A DNA stretch of 64,000 bases, taken from the NCBI RefSeq assembly GCF_023218075.1, contig NZ_JALPTB010000004.1:124001-188000 (forward strand), in the 5' to 3' direction. The DNA is from Rhodococcus sp. HM1. GTDB taxonomy: Bacteria > Actinomycetota > Actinomycetes > Mycobacteriales > Mycobacteriaceae. The notes below the pieces were generated by a model, which searched no databases, had not been told where the DNA came from, and was given only the letters and a program-made list of their open reading frames with translations. Positions 55,356-63,953 of the stretch are shown one piece after another. How positions within the stretch are numbered: the first letter of the stretch is position 1; every line of letters begins with the position of its first letter. Both the position numbers and the translations under genes were made by a program.

Positions 55356-56885
55356 GTGGGGTCCGCAGCACACTACGACGCTGCTCGCGGCACTGTGCCC
55401 CGCCTGCTGTTCGACCGGGTGGCCGACACTCCGGGCCGCGAGGCCTACCGATTCCCGGATTCCGGCGGCTGGGCGAGTGTGACGTGGGCGGAGGTCGGTT
55501 CGCGCGTCACGACGCTCGCGGCCGGGCTCGTCGCGCGGGGTGTCGCACCGGGCGCCCGGATAGCGATCCGCGCGGCCACCAGCTATCGGGCGATCCTCGC
55601 CGATCTCGCGGTCGCGTGCGCGGGCGCGGTCTCGGTGCCGGTGTATGCCCCGACCCGCGACGACGAGGTCCGCGACCTGGCACGGCACTGCGACGCGGCG
55701 CTGACCGTCACCGACCGGGACTTGGACGCACGCGTGCTGCACCTCGATCGGCTCGCCGAACTCGCGGCGGACGGTGATGCGCTGCTCGACACCGACCCGG
55801 ACGCCGTCGACGCCCGGATCGCGGAGGTCACCCCCGACTCGGCCGCGTGCCTGATCTACACCGCGTGTGACGACGGAAGCGCCAAGGGCGCGATCCTGTC
55901 GCACGGCGCGGTCGCGTACACGGCGCGGGCCATGGCGGAGGTGGGCATGATCGGCCCGCGGGACCTGCAGTTGCTGTGGCTTCCGCTGTCGCACGTGTTC
56001 GGCCGGGCGCTGCTGTTCGTGGCGATGCAGGTGGGCCTGCCCACCGCGGTGGACGGCCGGGCCGATCGGGTCGTGGAGAATCTGCGGTCGGTGCGCCCGA
56101 CGTTCCTCGGTTCCGTGCCGCACGTGCTCGCGAAGATCGGCGCCGCCGCTGCGGCGGACAGGTCGGCGCTCGGCGGCCGGCTGCGGTTTCTCATCTCGGG
56201 GTCGGCGCGGTTGCCACGCGACCTCGCGAAGCGATTGGAGGATCTCGGCGTCCCGGTGTTCGAGGGATACGGGATCACCGAGACCGCCGGGCCCGTGTGT
56301 GTCAACCGTCCCGACGCGCACAAACCCGGCTCGGTGGGTCTGCCGTTGCCGGGCACCGAGGTCCGGATCGCCGACGACTGCGAACTTCTCATTCGCGGTC
56401 CGTCCCTGATGACGGCCTACCACGCCGATCCGGTGGCGACCGCGGCCGCGCTCGACGCCGACGGCTGGTTCCACACCGGCGACTGCGCGACGGTCGACGC
56501 GGACGGGTTCGTCTCGATGCGTGGCCGCAAGAAGGACGTGTTCAAGACGACCACCGGGAAGTACGTGGCACCGAACGCGATCGCCGAGCGGTTCCGCGCG
56601 TTGTGTCCGGGCGCGGAGATCGTAGTGGTCGGCGAGGGTCGCTCCCACTGCATCGGTCTCGTCTTTCCCAGCGACCCGGACTTTCCCGGTGACCCTGACG
56701 CCGACGTGCACGCGGCCGTCGAGCAGCTCAACGGCGAGCTGAACAGGTGGGAACGCATCCGGCGGGTCGCGCTCGTGGACCGGCCGCTCGGCGCCGGTGA
56801 TCGGGACGAGACCGGCGCGCCGCAGCGTGCAGTGGTCCTCGAGCGGTTCGCGGACGTGATCGATCGGCTCTACGACGAGCATTGA
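55356..56885 (+). CDS. Atypical long-chain acyl-CoA synthetase/AMP-binding protein (FadD-like)
   Basis: 509 aa ANL-superfamily enzyme. C-terminal motifs are intact: EGYGITETAGP, DGWFHTGDCATVDADGFVSMRGRKKD, and TTTGKYVAPNAIAERF with the expected lysine region. The ATP P-loop at 168-178, normally YTSGTTGxPKG, reads YTACDDGSAKG here, missing the Ser/Thr triad. It resembles the long-chain ligase FadD15/FadD11 group in layout but is about 90 aa shorter. GTG 55356 follows AGGAGG by 5 nt. It may be impaired, or specialised for a different nucleotide or acyl substrate. Confidence 0.82.
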   Translation: MGSAAHYDAARGTVPRLLFDRVADTPGREAYRFPDSGGWASVTWAEVGSRVTTLAAGLVARGVAPGARIAIRAATSYRAILADLAVACAGAVSVPVYAPTRDDEVRDLARHCDAALTVTDRDLDARVLHLDRLAELAADGDALLDTDPDAVDARIAEVTPDSAACLIYTACDDGSAKGAILSHGAVAYTARAMAEVGMIGPRDLQLLWLPLSHVFGRALLFVAMQVGLPTAVDGRADRVVENLRSVRPTFLGSVPHVLAKIGAAAAADRSALGGRLRFLISGSARLPRDLAKRLEDLGVPVFEGYGITETAGPVCVNRPDAHKPGSVGLPLPGTEVRIADDCELLIRGPSLMTAYHADPVATAAALDADGWFHTGDCATVDADGFVSMRGRKKDVFKTTTGKYVAPNAIAERFRALCPGAEIVVVGEGRSHCIGLVFPSDPDFPGDPDADVHAAVEQLNGELNRWERIRRVALVDRPLGAGDRDETGAPQRAVVLERFADVIDRLYDEH

Positions 56886-56886
56886 C

Positions 56887-56910
56887 ATATGCAGCCGATT
56901 GGCTGCATAT
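56887..56910. promoter_or_regulatory. 24-bp perfect palindrome, candidate ArsR-type operator
   Basis: ATATGCAGCC, GATT, GGCTGCATAT: two perfect 10-bp arms with a 4-nt centre, placed 1 nt after the acyl ligase stop and 7 nt before the start of the ArsR-type gene. Autoregulation is the natural reading. Confidence 0.7.
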
Positions 56911-56917
56911 TGGAGGA

Positions 56918-57742
56918 GTGGATGAGGACGCGGTGTTCAAGGCCCTCGCCGACCCCACCCGCCGCAGCCTCCTCGATTCGCTGCGCGCGCATCCGGGGAG
57001 CACCCTGGGCGAGTTGTGCGACGGCCTCGACATGCGCCGCCAGTCCGTGAGCAAGCACCTGGAAATTCTCGAGCTCGCGAATCTGGTGACCACGATCCGG
57101 GACGGCCGCCGCAAGCTGCACTATCCGAATCCTGTTCCCATCCACGAGATCCGGAACCGCTGGATCTCGAAGTTCGACGAACCCCGGGTGCTCGCCCTGG
57201 ACGCGATCGCTCGACGCGCGGAGGAGCTCGCGATGACCTCGACAGACGCACACACCATTCCCGACTACGTCTACACCACCTACATCCGCGCCACCGCCGA
57301 GGACGTGTGGCACGCACTCACCGACGCCGACCTGACCGCGCGCTACTGGGGGCACGCCCAGGTCTCCGACTGGACGCCGGGCAGCAGGGTCGAGCACGTC
57401 CGCACCGACGGCTCGGGCATCGCGGACTGCGCCGGCCGGGTGATCGAGGCCGACCGCCCCCGGCGTCTGACGTTCGGTTTCGACGACCCCGCACGGGTCG
57501 ATAACCCGGACTTCGAGCCGAGCGTCGTGACATTCGAGATCGAACCGCACCGGGACATCGTCAAACTCACGGTGGTGCACCGGAAGCTGCGGAACGCCGA
57601 CGATCTGCACGCGATCGGCCAGGGCTGGCCCGCCGTGCTCGCCAACCTCAAGACGCTGCTGGAAACGGGCGAGGTGCTGCCTCAGGCGCCGTGGGAGTTC
57701 CATGCCGAGGAACGCGCCGCGCACATGGCGCAGAACGGGTGA
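56918..57742 (+). CDS. ArsR-type HTH fused to SRPBCC (AHSA1) domain
   Basis: 274 aa. The N-terminal ~1-95 winged helix reads VFKALADPTRRSLLDSLRAHPGSTLGELC then MRRQSVSKHLEILELANLV. The C-terminal ~110-260 is an AHSA1/START-like lipid- or ligand-binding domain (YTTYIRATAEDVWHALTDADLTARYWG, then GWPAVLANLKTLLETGE). Such fusions couple hydrophobic-ligand sensing with DNA binding. The start is taken as GTG 56918; GGAGG is almost on top of it, and an in-frame TTG at 56882 lies before the operator. It follows the acyl ligase and may respond to its substrate or product. Confidence 0.85.
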   Translation: MDEDAVFKALADPTRRSLLDSLRAHPGSTLGELCDGLDMRRQSVSKHLEILELANLVTTIRDGRRKLHYPNPVPIHEIRNRWISKFDEPRVLALDAIARRAEELAMTSTDAHTIPDYVYTTYIRATAEDVWHALTDADLTARYWGHAQVSDWTPGSRVEHVRTDGSGIADCAGRVIEADRPRRLTFGFDDPARVDNPDFEPSVVTFEIEPHRDIVKLTVVHRKLRNADDLHAIGQGWPAVLANLKTLLETGEVLPQAPWEFHAEERAAHMAQNG

Positions 57743-57772
57743 GACGCCTTTCCTGCGGCCGCGGATCTGCCA

Positions 57773-59284
57773 CTAAGGAACCTCTCCGGTGTCGACATCT
57801 CCGGTAGGTACCCGCATCCATTGCCGCCGGTGTTCCCGCAGCTCGGTTTCGCGGCGGGCGCGGTAGTGCGCCAACGCCGCCGACAGCAGATCACCGAGGT
57901 GATGCCGGTGATTGATCCGAGGTCTCTGCTCCGGGTCGATGTGCGGTGGCGGGATCCACTCCGTGCGACCCGGGTGCTCGGAGTTGGCCGACGCGACGCG
58001 TGTTTCCCAGCCGCCGGGCCCGTCGTGCACCAGCGCGTGGCAGGCATCGCAGGCGAGGTCCTCGTTGGTGATGTCGGTGGGTCCGCCGTCCTGCCATTCG
58101 GTGATGTGGTGGACCGCGGTGAGTGTCGCGGGGGCGTCGCAGCCCGGGCGGGTGCAGCCACCGGACGCGGCGATCAACGCCAGCCGCTGATCGGCCGACG
58201 CCAAGCGTTTCGCGCGACCGAGATGCAACGACCGGCCGTGGTGATCGAAAATCGCCAGCACCGGATGGGCGCGTTCTGCCATCCGCAGCGCGTCCCGGAT
58301 CGGCACCAGCCCACCGGAGGCGGTGGTCACGATGCCGGTCGCTTCCTCGAGTTGCCTGACGGTCATGGTCAGGATCGCGGTCACCGGCAACCCGCGGTGG
58401 CTGCCGAGCACGCCCGACGACAACAACTGCCGCAGGGCGACTTTCAGTCCGTCGTGGTTGCGTTGCACCGCGGTGCGGGTGTCGCGGGCGGCGGCCTTGG
58501 CGAGCGCGTCGCGGTCCAGGGTCTCGGATTCGACGTCACCGGAAGGTGATTCGGGGTCGTCCGGGTTGTTCATGCCGGGGCGGGCGAGTTTCGCCAGGAC
58601 CGGTTCGAGCAGCGCCCGGGTTTCCGGATCGATCAGCCCGGAGATCGGGGTCATGAGATCGACGCCCTGCTTGCCGATCCGCAGACCGCGACGACGTTTG
58701 CGTTCCTTCTCGTCCGGCACGTCCCCGTCCGGATTCAGGTAGGCGAGCAGATGCGCGCCGAGTTTCACCAAGTCGTCGGGCGTGACCGAGCAGGCCGCGT
58801 CCGCGAGGATCTTTTCGGCGACGGTGATCTCGTCGAATCCGACCCCGTGCGGCACCTTCCGCATCACCTTCGCGACCGCGGCGACATGGTCGGATCCGAT
58901 GGTCCCGGTCTTCACAGCGGCCGCGGTGGCCGGCAGTTCCGGTTCGATGTCCTCGCCGTCGAGGGAACGCCAGGTGCCGACCTTCTTCGCGCCCTTGACC
59001 CGCCGGGCCGCGTCGGCGGCGGAGATCCGCAGCGCGCCGACCAGGAGATCGTTGACCGACCGGCACCCGAGATGCCCGGGAATTATGCGTTCGGTGGCCT
59101 CGACGACCAGTCGGTGCCCGACCGCGGAGGCCTTGCGCAGCGTGACCTCCAGGCGTTGCAGGACCTCGACGATGTCGTCGTTCGACAGGCCCGACAGATC
59201 GTCGCCGAGCAGGCCGTCGACCGCGGCGTCGAGCGCGGACAGCCGCGCCTCGACCACCGCACCCCCCACCTGGCTCGAAAGCAT
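57773..59284 (-). CDS. 13E12-type DUF222/HNH endonuclease-domain protein
   Basis: 503 aa. N-terminal DUF222 region (~1-330: VVEATERIIPGHLGCRSVNDLL, RISAADAARRVKGAKKVG) plus a C-terminal HNH site: ASGGCTRPGCDAPATLTAVHH, then CDACHALVHDGPGGW, with intact HNH and zinc cysteines. It belongs to the multicopy 13E12/REP family of actinobacteria, whose function is unknown and whose members may be mobile or domesticated nucleases. TACACT (59297-59292) lies 7 nt before ATG 59284. It sits beside tRNA-Ala genes. Confidence 0.9.
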   Translation of the reverse strand: MLSSQVGGAVVEARLSALDAAVDGLLGDDLSGLSNDDIVEVLQRLEVTLRKASAVGHRLVVEATERIIPGHLGCRSVNDLLVGALRISAADAARRVKGAKKVGTWRSLDGEDIEPELPATAAAVKTGTIGSDHVAAVAKVMRKVPHGVGFDEITVAEKILADAACSVTPDDLVKLGAHLLAYLNPDGDVPDEKERKRRRGLRIGKQGVDLMTPISGLIDPETRALLEPVLAKLARPGMNNPDDPESPSGDVESETLDRDALAKAAARDTRTAVQRNHDGLKVALRQLLSSGVLGSHRGLPVTAILTMTVRQLEEATGIVTTASGGLVPIRDALRMAERAHPVLAIFDHHGRSLHLGRAKRLASADQRLALIAASGGCTRPGCDAPATLTAVHHITEWQDGGPTDITNEDLACDACHALVHDGPGGWETRVASANSEHPGRTEWIPPPHIDPEQRPRINHRHHLGDLLSAALAHYRARRETELREHRRQWMRVPTGDVDTGEVP

Positions 59285-59312
59285 GTTCGAAAGTGTAGCG
59301 ACGGGGCCCGAC

Positions 59313-59344
59313 AAAAAATCCCTCCGACGTATGTCGGAGGGATT
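59313..59344 (-). terminator. Intrinsic terminator of tRNA-Ala copy 1
   Basis: On the minus strand a perfect 12-bp stem (AATCCCTCCGAC/GTCGGAGGGATT, 59344-59317, loop 4 nt) is followed by a run of six T. It is the only textbook rho-independent terminator in the window and lies 15 nt downstream of the tRNA. Confidence 0.88.
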
Positions 59345-59358
59345 CGTTGCGAGAACTG

Positions 59359-59431
59359 TGGAGCTAAGGGGACTCGAACCCCTGACCCCCACACTGCCAG
59401 TGTGGTGCGCTACCAGCTGCGCCATAGCCCC
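59359..59431 (-). tRNA. tRNA-Ala (GGC), copy 1
   Basis: 73 nt, no encoded CCA. Acceptor stem GGGGCTA pairs with TAGCTCC and contains the G3-U70 pair that identifies alanine tRNAs; discriminator A. D arm GCGC/GCGC, anticodon loop CTGGCAG with anticodon GGC at 59398-59396, and T arm GGGGTTCGAGTCCCC. Sequence is identical to copy 2. Confidence 0.97.
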
Positions 59432-59481
59432 TTGTGAAAATGTCCAGTGAACATGTCCACCGTGAAACTGTCTCTTCTCAA

Positions 59482-59517
59482 GACTACAGGCGAGAGTGTG
59501 AACTCTCGCCTGTAGTC
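59482..59517 (-). terminator. Hairpin between the two tRNA-Ala genes
   Basis: A perfect 15-bp stem (59482-59496 with 59503-59517), loop 6 nt, lies 5 nt downstream of copy 2. It separates the tRNA genes into two transcription units; the U-run is poor. Confidence 0.7.
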
Positions 59518-59522
59518 GGAAG

Positions 59523-59595
59523 TGGAGCTAAGGGGACTCGAACCCCTGACCCCCACACTGCCAGTGTGGTGCGCTACCAGCTGCGCCATAGCCCC
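59523..59595 (-). tRNA. tRNA-Ala (GGC), copy 2
   Basis: 73 nt, identical to copy 1 at 59359-59431, 164 bp away. It has the same G3-U70 identity pair and anticodon GGC (59562-59560), reading GCC/GCU codons, which are abundant in this genome. No CCA is encoded. Confidence 0.97.
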
Positions 59596-59731
59596 GTATT
59601 CAGTTCCTTGCTTCGCGTCCGGGGGCGAGCCCCTCGCGCTGAAAGAAAGCTACACCATCGCGCTCGGCGTCAACAAATCGGCTGGTCAGCGCGGTGATGC
59701 CGGGATCGTCTCCCGGCATCACCGCGAGTCG

Positions 59732-60478
59732 TCAGCCGAGTTCGGCGACCCAGTTCTCGTTGCCGAGGGCGTCGATCACGACACCGTTGTGAACGACGGC
59801 GGGGGTGCCGGCGGCACCGGTCGTGGCGAGCAACTGCCGGCCGGCCTCGGCGTCGGCGCGGGCCTGCTCGACCCGGGTGCCGTCGGCGATGCACTGCGCC
59901 GCCTCGTCGGAGACGCCGGCGTCACGTGCCATCTGCGCGAGATCTTCGTTGCTGTGGTCGCTGTCGCCGCGCTCGGCGGGCTGGTTGTCCGGGGACATCA
60001 GCGCGGAATGGAACGCCGAGTACGCGATGGCGTCACCGCTCTGCGCGACGCACTGCAGCGCCGCGACTGCACGGGTCGAGTAGTCGCCGCTGGCGGAGAG
60101 CTGATCGAGGAACGCGAGCATGTGGTAGCGCACGGCGACCCGGCCATCGTCGATCGCCTGGGCCAGTTCCTGACCGTGCTTGTGCTCGAGCTCACCGCAG
60201 TAGGGGCACATCGGGTCTTCGAACAGGTCGATGGTGGTCGCCGCGTCGGGCCGGCCGAGCAGGGCGACACCGTTGTCCGCGACCGTGACCTGCACCGCGG
60301 AGTTCTGCACACCGCCGTATCCCTCGTTGCGGGCCTTACCGCTGTTGGACTGCCACAGCACACCGCCGATGACGAGCGCGGCGATGACGAGAAGGGCGAG
60401 ACCACCGAGGATGAAGGTGGACTTGCTGGACGTCGGCTCCGGCGAATACTTGACCGGCTTGACCTTCTTCGCGCTCAC
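59732..60478 (-). CDS. Membrane-anchored DsbA-like thiol oxidoreductase
   Basis: 248 aa. A basic cytoplasmic N-terminus and one membrane helix (~22-43) anchor a thioredoxin-fold domain with active site CPYC in DLFEDPMCPYCGELE and the cis-Pro segment AAGTPAVVHNG. A second cysteine pair (ALQCVAQ, AQCIADG) is present, as in mycobacterial DsbA. It introduces disulfides in exported proteins. It starts at GTG 60478. The gene upstream encodes a MauE/DoxX-like membrane protein that may reoxidise or partner it. Confidence 0.87.
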   Translation of the reverse strand: MSAKKVKPVKYSPEPTSSKSTFILGGLALLVIAALVIGGVLWQSNSGKARNEGYGGVQNSAVQVTVADNGVALLGRPDAATTIDLFEDPMCPYCGELEHKHGQELAQAIDDGRVAVRYHMLAFLDQLSASGDYSTRAVAALQCVAQSGDAIAYSAFHSALMSPDNQPAERGDSDHSNEDLAQMARDAGVSDEAAQCIADGTRVEQARADAEAGRQLLATTGAAGTPAVVHNGVVIDALGNENWVAELG

Positions 60479-60518
60479 GGTTACTGCCCTTCGCTGCTCG
60501 GGGATTGCTGACGGGATC

Positions 60519-61004
60519 TCACTCTGCCATCGCGGGCTGAGCGGTAGCTGAGGACGCGCGTGAGCCCGGTCCCAGTGCCACGGGGCTGCGCGGGAACACG
60601 ATCAGCCAGGCCGATAGGGCAAGGAACCCGAGGTCACGCAGGATTTCGCGGGCGTAGTCCCAGCTGTCGACGTCCGCGGCGCCACCGCCGCCGAAGCAAC
60701 CGCAGTCGATGGACAGTCCCCGCGCCCACGCCGACAGGATCGCGGCGATCAGGGTGACGAGCACGACGGCGCTCACCGCGGCGACCGGACGTACCGCCAG
60801 GCCGATCAGCAGCAGCAGGCCGAGCACGAGTTCGAGCATCGGCAGCCCGGCCGCGACCGGGCGCACGATGTCCTCGGGCAGCAGTTGGTAGGCCCGGACG
60901 GCGACGATCGTCTGGGTGGGATCGGAGAACTTGATCCACCCGGAGACCAACCAGATGGCGGCCAGACCGAGCCGGGCGATCAGGCTGACGATGCGAATCC
61001 ACAC
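60519..61004 (-). CDS. MauE/DoxX-family membrane protein
   Basis: 161 aa with four predicted membrane helices (LIARLGLAAIWLVSGW; PMLELVLGLLLLIGLAV; AVSAVVLVTLIAAILSAW; LGFLALSAWLIVF). Between helices 3 and 4 it has the MauE-type DCGCFGGGG loop with two cysteines. MauE-like proteins accompany disulfide-forming proteins. It lies 40 bp upstream of the DsbA-like gene on the same strand and probably serves as its redox partner in place of VKOR. It starts at GTG 61004. Confidence 0.82.
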   Translation of the reverse strand: MWIRIVSLIARLGLAAIWLVSGWIKFSDPTQTIVAVRAYQLLPEDIVRPVAAGLPMLELVLGLLLLIGLAVRPVAAVSAVVLVTLIAAILSAWARGLSIDCGCFGGGGAADVDSWDYAREILRDLGFLALSAWLIVFPRSPVALGPGSRASSATAQPAMAE

Positions 61005-61029
61005 CTCGTCGAGGGTACCGAGCGCGGGC

Positions 61030-62253
61030 TCAACGGCGTATGTCGTCGGTCACCACCGGCTCGGTGACCACACCGGGCGGTGCGGTGCGCGCGAGCAGCG
61101 CCCACGGCAGTACCGCGGCGAGCAGGATCGCGCCGGTCACCGTGAACGCGACCTCGAAGGACAGGCGTTCCGCGAGCAGGCCACCGACGACCGGCCCGAC
61201 CACCGATCCGACGTCGGCGGTCATCTGGAACGCCGCCAGCACCGGACCGCCACGCGCCTTGCTGCCCACGACGTCGGCGACGGCGGCCTGCTGCGGCGGG
61301 CCGAGCAGACCGGATCCGATCCCGGCGACGAGAGAGGTGACGAAGAACAGCGGCACGTCGTCGGTCAGTCCCATCCCGATCGTGGCCGCGCCGCACACCA
61401 GCAGCCCGATCAGCACGAACGGCCGCCGCCCGTAGCGGTCGGACAGGCGACCGGAGGACATGAGCACGAGGGCATTGCCGACCGCGAACACCGTCAGCGC
61501 CACGCCCGCGAGGGACGCGTCGCGCTGCAGGACCTCGACGACGAACAGCGGCATCATCGCGACCCGCACCCCGAACACGGCCCATCCGTTGGCGAAGTTC
61601 GATCCCAGCGCCGCGCGATACATCGGCACGCGCAGTGCGTCGCGCAGCCGCAGCGCCGGGGCACCGTCGGCCGCGGCCGGTTCGGCGAGTGCGGATCCGC
61701 GCAGGCTGATACCGACCACGGCAGCGGCCACCAGCAACGCGATCGCGTAGATCACGAACGGGACCCGCAGGCCGAAGCCGACCAGGGCGCCGCCGACCAG
61801 CGGTCCGCCGATGTTGCCGAGCAGGAAACTCGTCGCGTACAGACCGGAGACGCGTCCGCGCGCATCCGGCGGCGCGATCCGGATGATCAGGCCCAGTGCG
61901 GAGACGGTGAACATCGTCGAACCGATACCGCCGAGCCCCCGGAACACCAGCAGTTGCCAGTAGTTCTGCGCGAACGCGCACGCGCCGGTGGACAACGCGA
62001 CGATGAGCACGCCGGTGATGTAGACGGGCCGCTCCCCCAGCTTCTGCACGAGGGCACCGCTGGCCGGCGCGAACGCCAGCCGCATCGCGGCGAACGCGGA
62101 GACGACGACGGTCGCGGCGGTGATGCCGACGTCGAAGCTGCGGGCGAACTGCGGCAGTGCCGGGGCGACGAGTCCGAACCCGAGGGCGATGACGAAGCTG
62201 GCGCTGACCAGCACCCAGATCTCCCGCGGCAGCGCCGCGTCACGTGTGCGCAT
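61030..62253 (-). CDS. MFS multidrug-type transporter
   Basis: 407 aa with 12 predicted membrane helices. Motif A-like SGRLSDRYGRRPFVLIG lies between helices 8 and 9, and GLVAPALPQFAR is in helix 1, typical of drug/H+ antiporters. Substrate unknown. TAACAT (62268-62263) ends 9 nt before ATG 62253, so the leader is very short or absent. It lies 25 bp upstream of the MauE-like gene and may be co-transcribed. Confidence 0.87.
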   Translation of the reverse strand: MRTRDAALPREIWVLVSASFVIALGFGLVAPALPQFARSFDVGITAATVVVSAFAAMRLAFAPASGALVQKLGERPVYITGVLIVALSTGACAFAQNYWQLLVFRGLGGIGSTMFTVSALGLIIRIAPPDARGRVSGLYATSFLLGNIGGPLVGGALVGFGLRVPFVIYAIALLVAAAVVGISLRGSALAEPAAADGAPALRLRDALRVPMYRAALGSNFANGWAVFGVRVAMMPLFVVEVLQRDASLAGVALTVFAVGNALVLMSSGRLSDRYGRRPFVLIGLLVCGAATIGMGLTDDVPLFFVTSLVAGIGSGLLGPPQQAAVADVVGSKARGGPVLAAFQMTADVGSVVGPVVGGLLAERLSFEVAFTVTGAILLAAVLPWALLARTAPPGVVTEPVVTDDIRR

Positions 62254-62283
62254 GATGAGCCGATGTTAGCTTCGCGCACGACA

Positions 62284-62301
62284 CGACCGGGGGGCCGGTC
62301 G
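62284..62301 (-). terminator. Possible hairpin terminator after pgm
   Basis: CGACCGG and CCGGTCG form a 7-bp stem around GGGG, 24 nt after the pgm stop. It is short and lacks a U-run. Confidence 0.3.
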
Positions 62302-62324
62302 GTCGAGCACGACCGGCGTACGGG

Positions 62325-63953
62325 TCAACCGAGCACGCTCGACACCAGTTCGCGCGCGGCGTCTTGCACCTGCTTCAGATGGTCGGCGCCGAGGAACGAT
62401 TCCGCATAGATCTTGTAGACGTCCTCGGTGCCGGACGGCCGGGCCGCGAACCACGCGTTCTCCGTGGTGACCTTGAGTCCGCCGATCGCGGCGCCGTTGC
62501 CCGGCGCCTCGGTCAACGTCGCCGTGATCGGCTCCCCGGCCAGCTCGGTGGCACCGACCTGGTCCGCGGACAGCTTCGCGAGCACCGCCTTCTGGGCGCG
62601 GTCCGCCGGGGCGTCGACCCGCGCGTACGCGGGGCTTCCGTAGCGGGCCGCCAGATCCGCGTATCGCTGCGACGGGGTCTGCCCGGTCACCGCGATGATC
62701 TCGGAGGCCAGCAGCGCCAGCAGGATGCCGTCCTTGTCGGTGGTCCACACCGAGCCGTCCTTGCGAAGGAACGACGCGCCGGCGCTCTCCTCCCCACCGA
62801 ACCCGAGGCTGCCGTCGAGCAGACCCGGCACGAACCATTTGAACCCGACGGGCACCTCGAGCAGGTCGTGGCCCAGACCCGCGGCGACCCGGTCGATCAT
62901 CGAGGAACTGACCAGCGTCTTGCCGACCTTCGCGTCGGTCGGCCAGCCGGGCCGGTGCCCGTAGAGGTAGTCGATGGCGACGGCGAGGTAGTGATTGGGG
63001 TTGAGCAGGCCACCGTCGGGGGTGACGATGCCGTGCCGGTCGGCGTCCGCGTCGTTGCCCGTCGCGACGTCGAACTTCGCGCGCGCCCCGATCAGCGACG
63101 CCATCGCGTTCGGCGACGAGCAGTCCATCCGGATCTTGCCGTCCGTGTCCAGGGTCATGAACCGCCAGGTCGCGTCGACGAGCGGGTTGACGACCGTCAG
63201 GTCCAGGCGGTGCCGTTCGGCGATCGCGGCCCAGTAGTCGACGCTGGCGCCGCCGAGCGGATCGGCGCCGATCCGCACCCCGGCCTCGCGCACCGCGTCG
63301 AGATCGACGACGTTCGGCAGGTCGTCGATGTACGCGGCGAGGAAGTCGTGCCGGCCCGCGGTCGCGAGGGCGCGCGTGGCGGGCACCCGGCGGACCCCGT
63401 CGAGGCCGGCTGCGAGCAGCTCGTTGGCGCGGGCCGCGATGACGGTGGTGGCGTCGGTGTCGGCGGGACCACCGTGCGGCGGGTTGTACTTGAAGCCGCC
63501 GTCGCGCGGCGGATTGTGCGAGGGCGTCACGACGATGCCGTCGGCACGCGGCCCGGTGCCGGCGTTGTGCTGCAGGATCGCGTGGCTCACCGCGGGGGTC
63601 GGGGTGTAGCGGTCGCGGGCGTCGACGACGACCTCGACGCCGCCCGCGACGAGCACCTCGAGCGCGGTCGTCCATGCCGGCTCGGACAACGCGTGGGTGT
63701 CGCGCCCGAGGAACAACGGCCCGGTGATGCCTTGCGCGGCACGATATTCGACGATCGCCTGGGTGGTCGCGAGGATGTGCTGTTCGTTGAACGCACCGTC
63801 GAGGCTCGATCCCCGATGCCCGGAGGTGCCGAACACTACCTGCTGCAGCGGATCCTGCGGATCGGGCTGCACGGTGTAGTAGGCGGTGACCAGGTGCGCG
63901 AGGTCCTCGAGGTCGCCGGGTTCTGCCGGTTGTCCTGCTCGTTCGTGCACCAT
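62325..63953 (-). CDS. pgm: Phosphoglucomutase (alpha-D-glucose specific)
   Basis: 542 aa alpha-phosphohexomutase. Phosphoserine loop [13 protein letters not shown], metal loop [12 protein letters not shown], sugar loop [10 protein letters not shown] and phosphate-binding [15 protein letters not shown] are all intact. It interconverts glucose 1-phosphate and glucose 6-phosphate, feeding glycogen, MGLP and trehalose synthesis. GAGGAGG lies 5 nt before ATG 63953. Only 47 bp of upstream sequence is present, with no clear promoter. Confidence 0.97.
   Translation of the reverse strand: MVHERAGQPAEPGDLEDLAHLVTAYYTVQPDPQDPLQQVVFGTSGHRGSSLDGAFNEQHILATTQAIVEYRAAQGITGPLFLGRDTHALSEPAWTTALEVLVAGGVEVVVDARDRYTPTPAVSHAILQHNAGTGPRADGIVVTPSHNPPRDGGFKYNPPHGGPADTDATTVIAARANELLAAGLDGVRRVPATRALATAGRHDFLAAYIDDLPNVVDLDAVREAGVRIGADPLGGASVDYWAAIAERHRLDLTVVNPLVDATWRFMTLDTDGKIRMDCSSPNAMASLIGARAKFDVATGNDADADRHGIVTPDGGLLNPNHYLAVAIDYLYGHRPGWPTDAKVGKTLVSSSMIDRVAAGLGHDLLEVPVGFKWFVPGLLDGSLGFGGEESAGASFLRKDGSVWTTDKDGILLALLASEIIAVTGQTPSQRYADLAARYGSPAYARVDAPADRAQKAVLAKLSADQVGATELAGEPITATLTEAPGNGAAIGGLKVTTENAWFAARPSGTEDVYKIYAESFLGADHLKQVQDAARELVSSVLG

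Noticed and set aside
57773-59284. HNH gene as part of a restriction-modification or defence system
   Set aside because: The DUF222 N-terminus marks the 13E12 family. There is no methyltransferase, helicase or other defence partner next to it.
59359-59595. Identical tRNA-Ala copies as attachment-site duplication of an integrated element
   Set aside because: Both copies are full genes with separate terminators, only 164 bp apart, with no integrase or foreign cargo between them. A simple gene duplication fits better.
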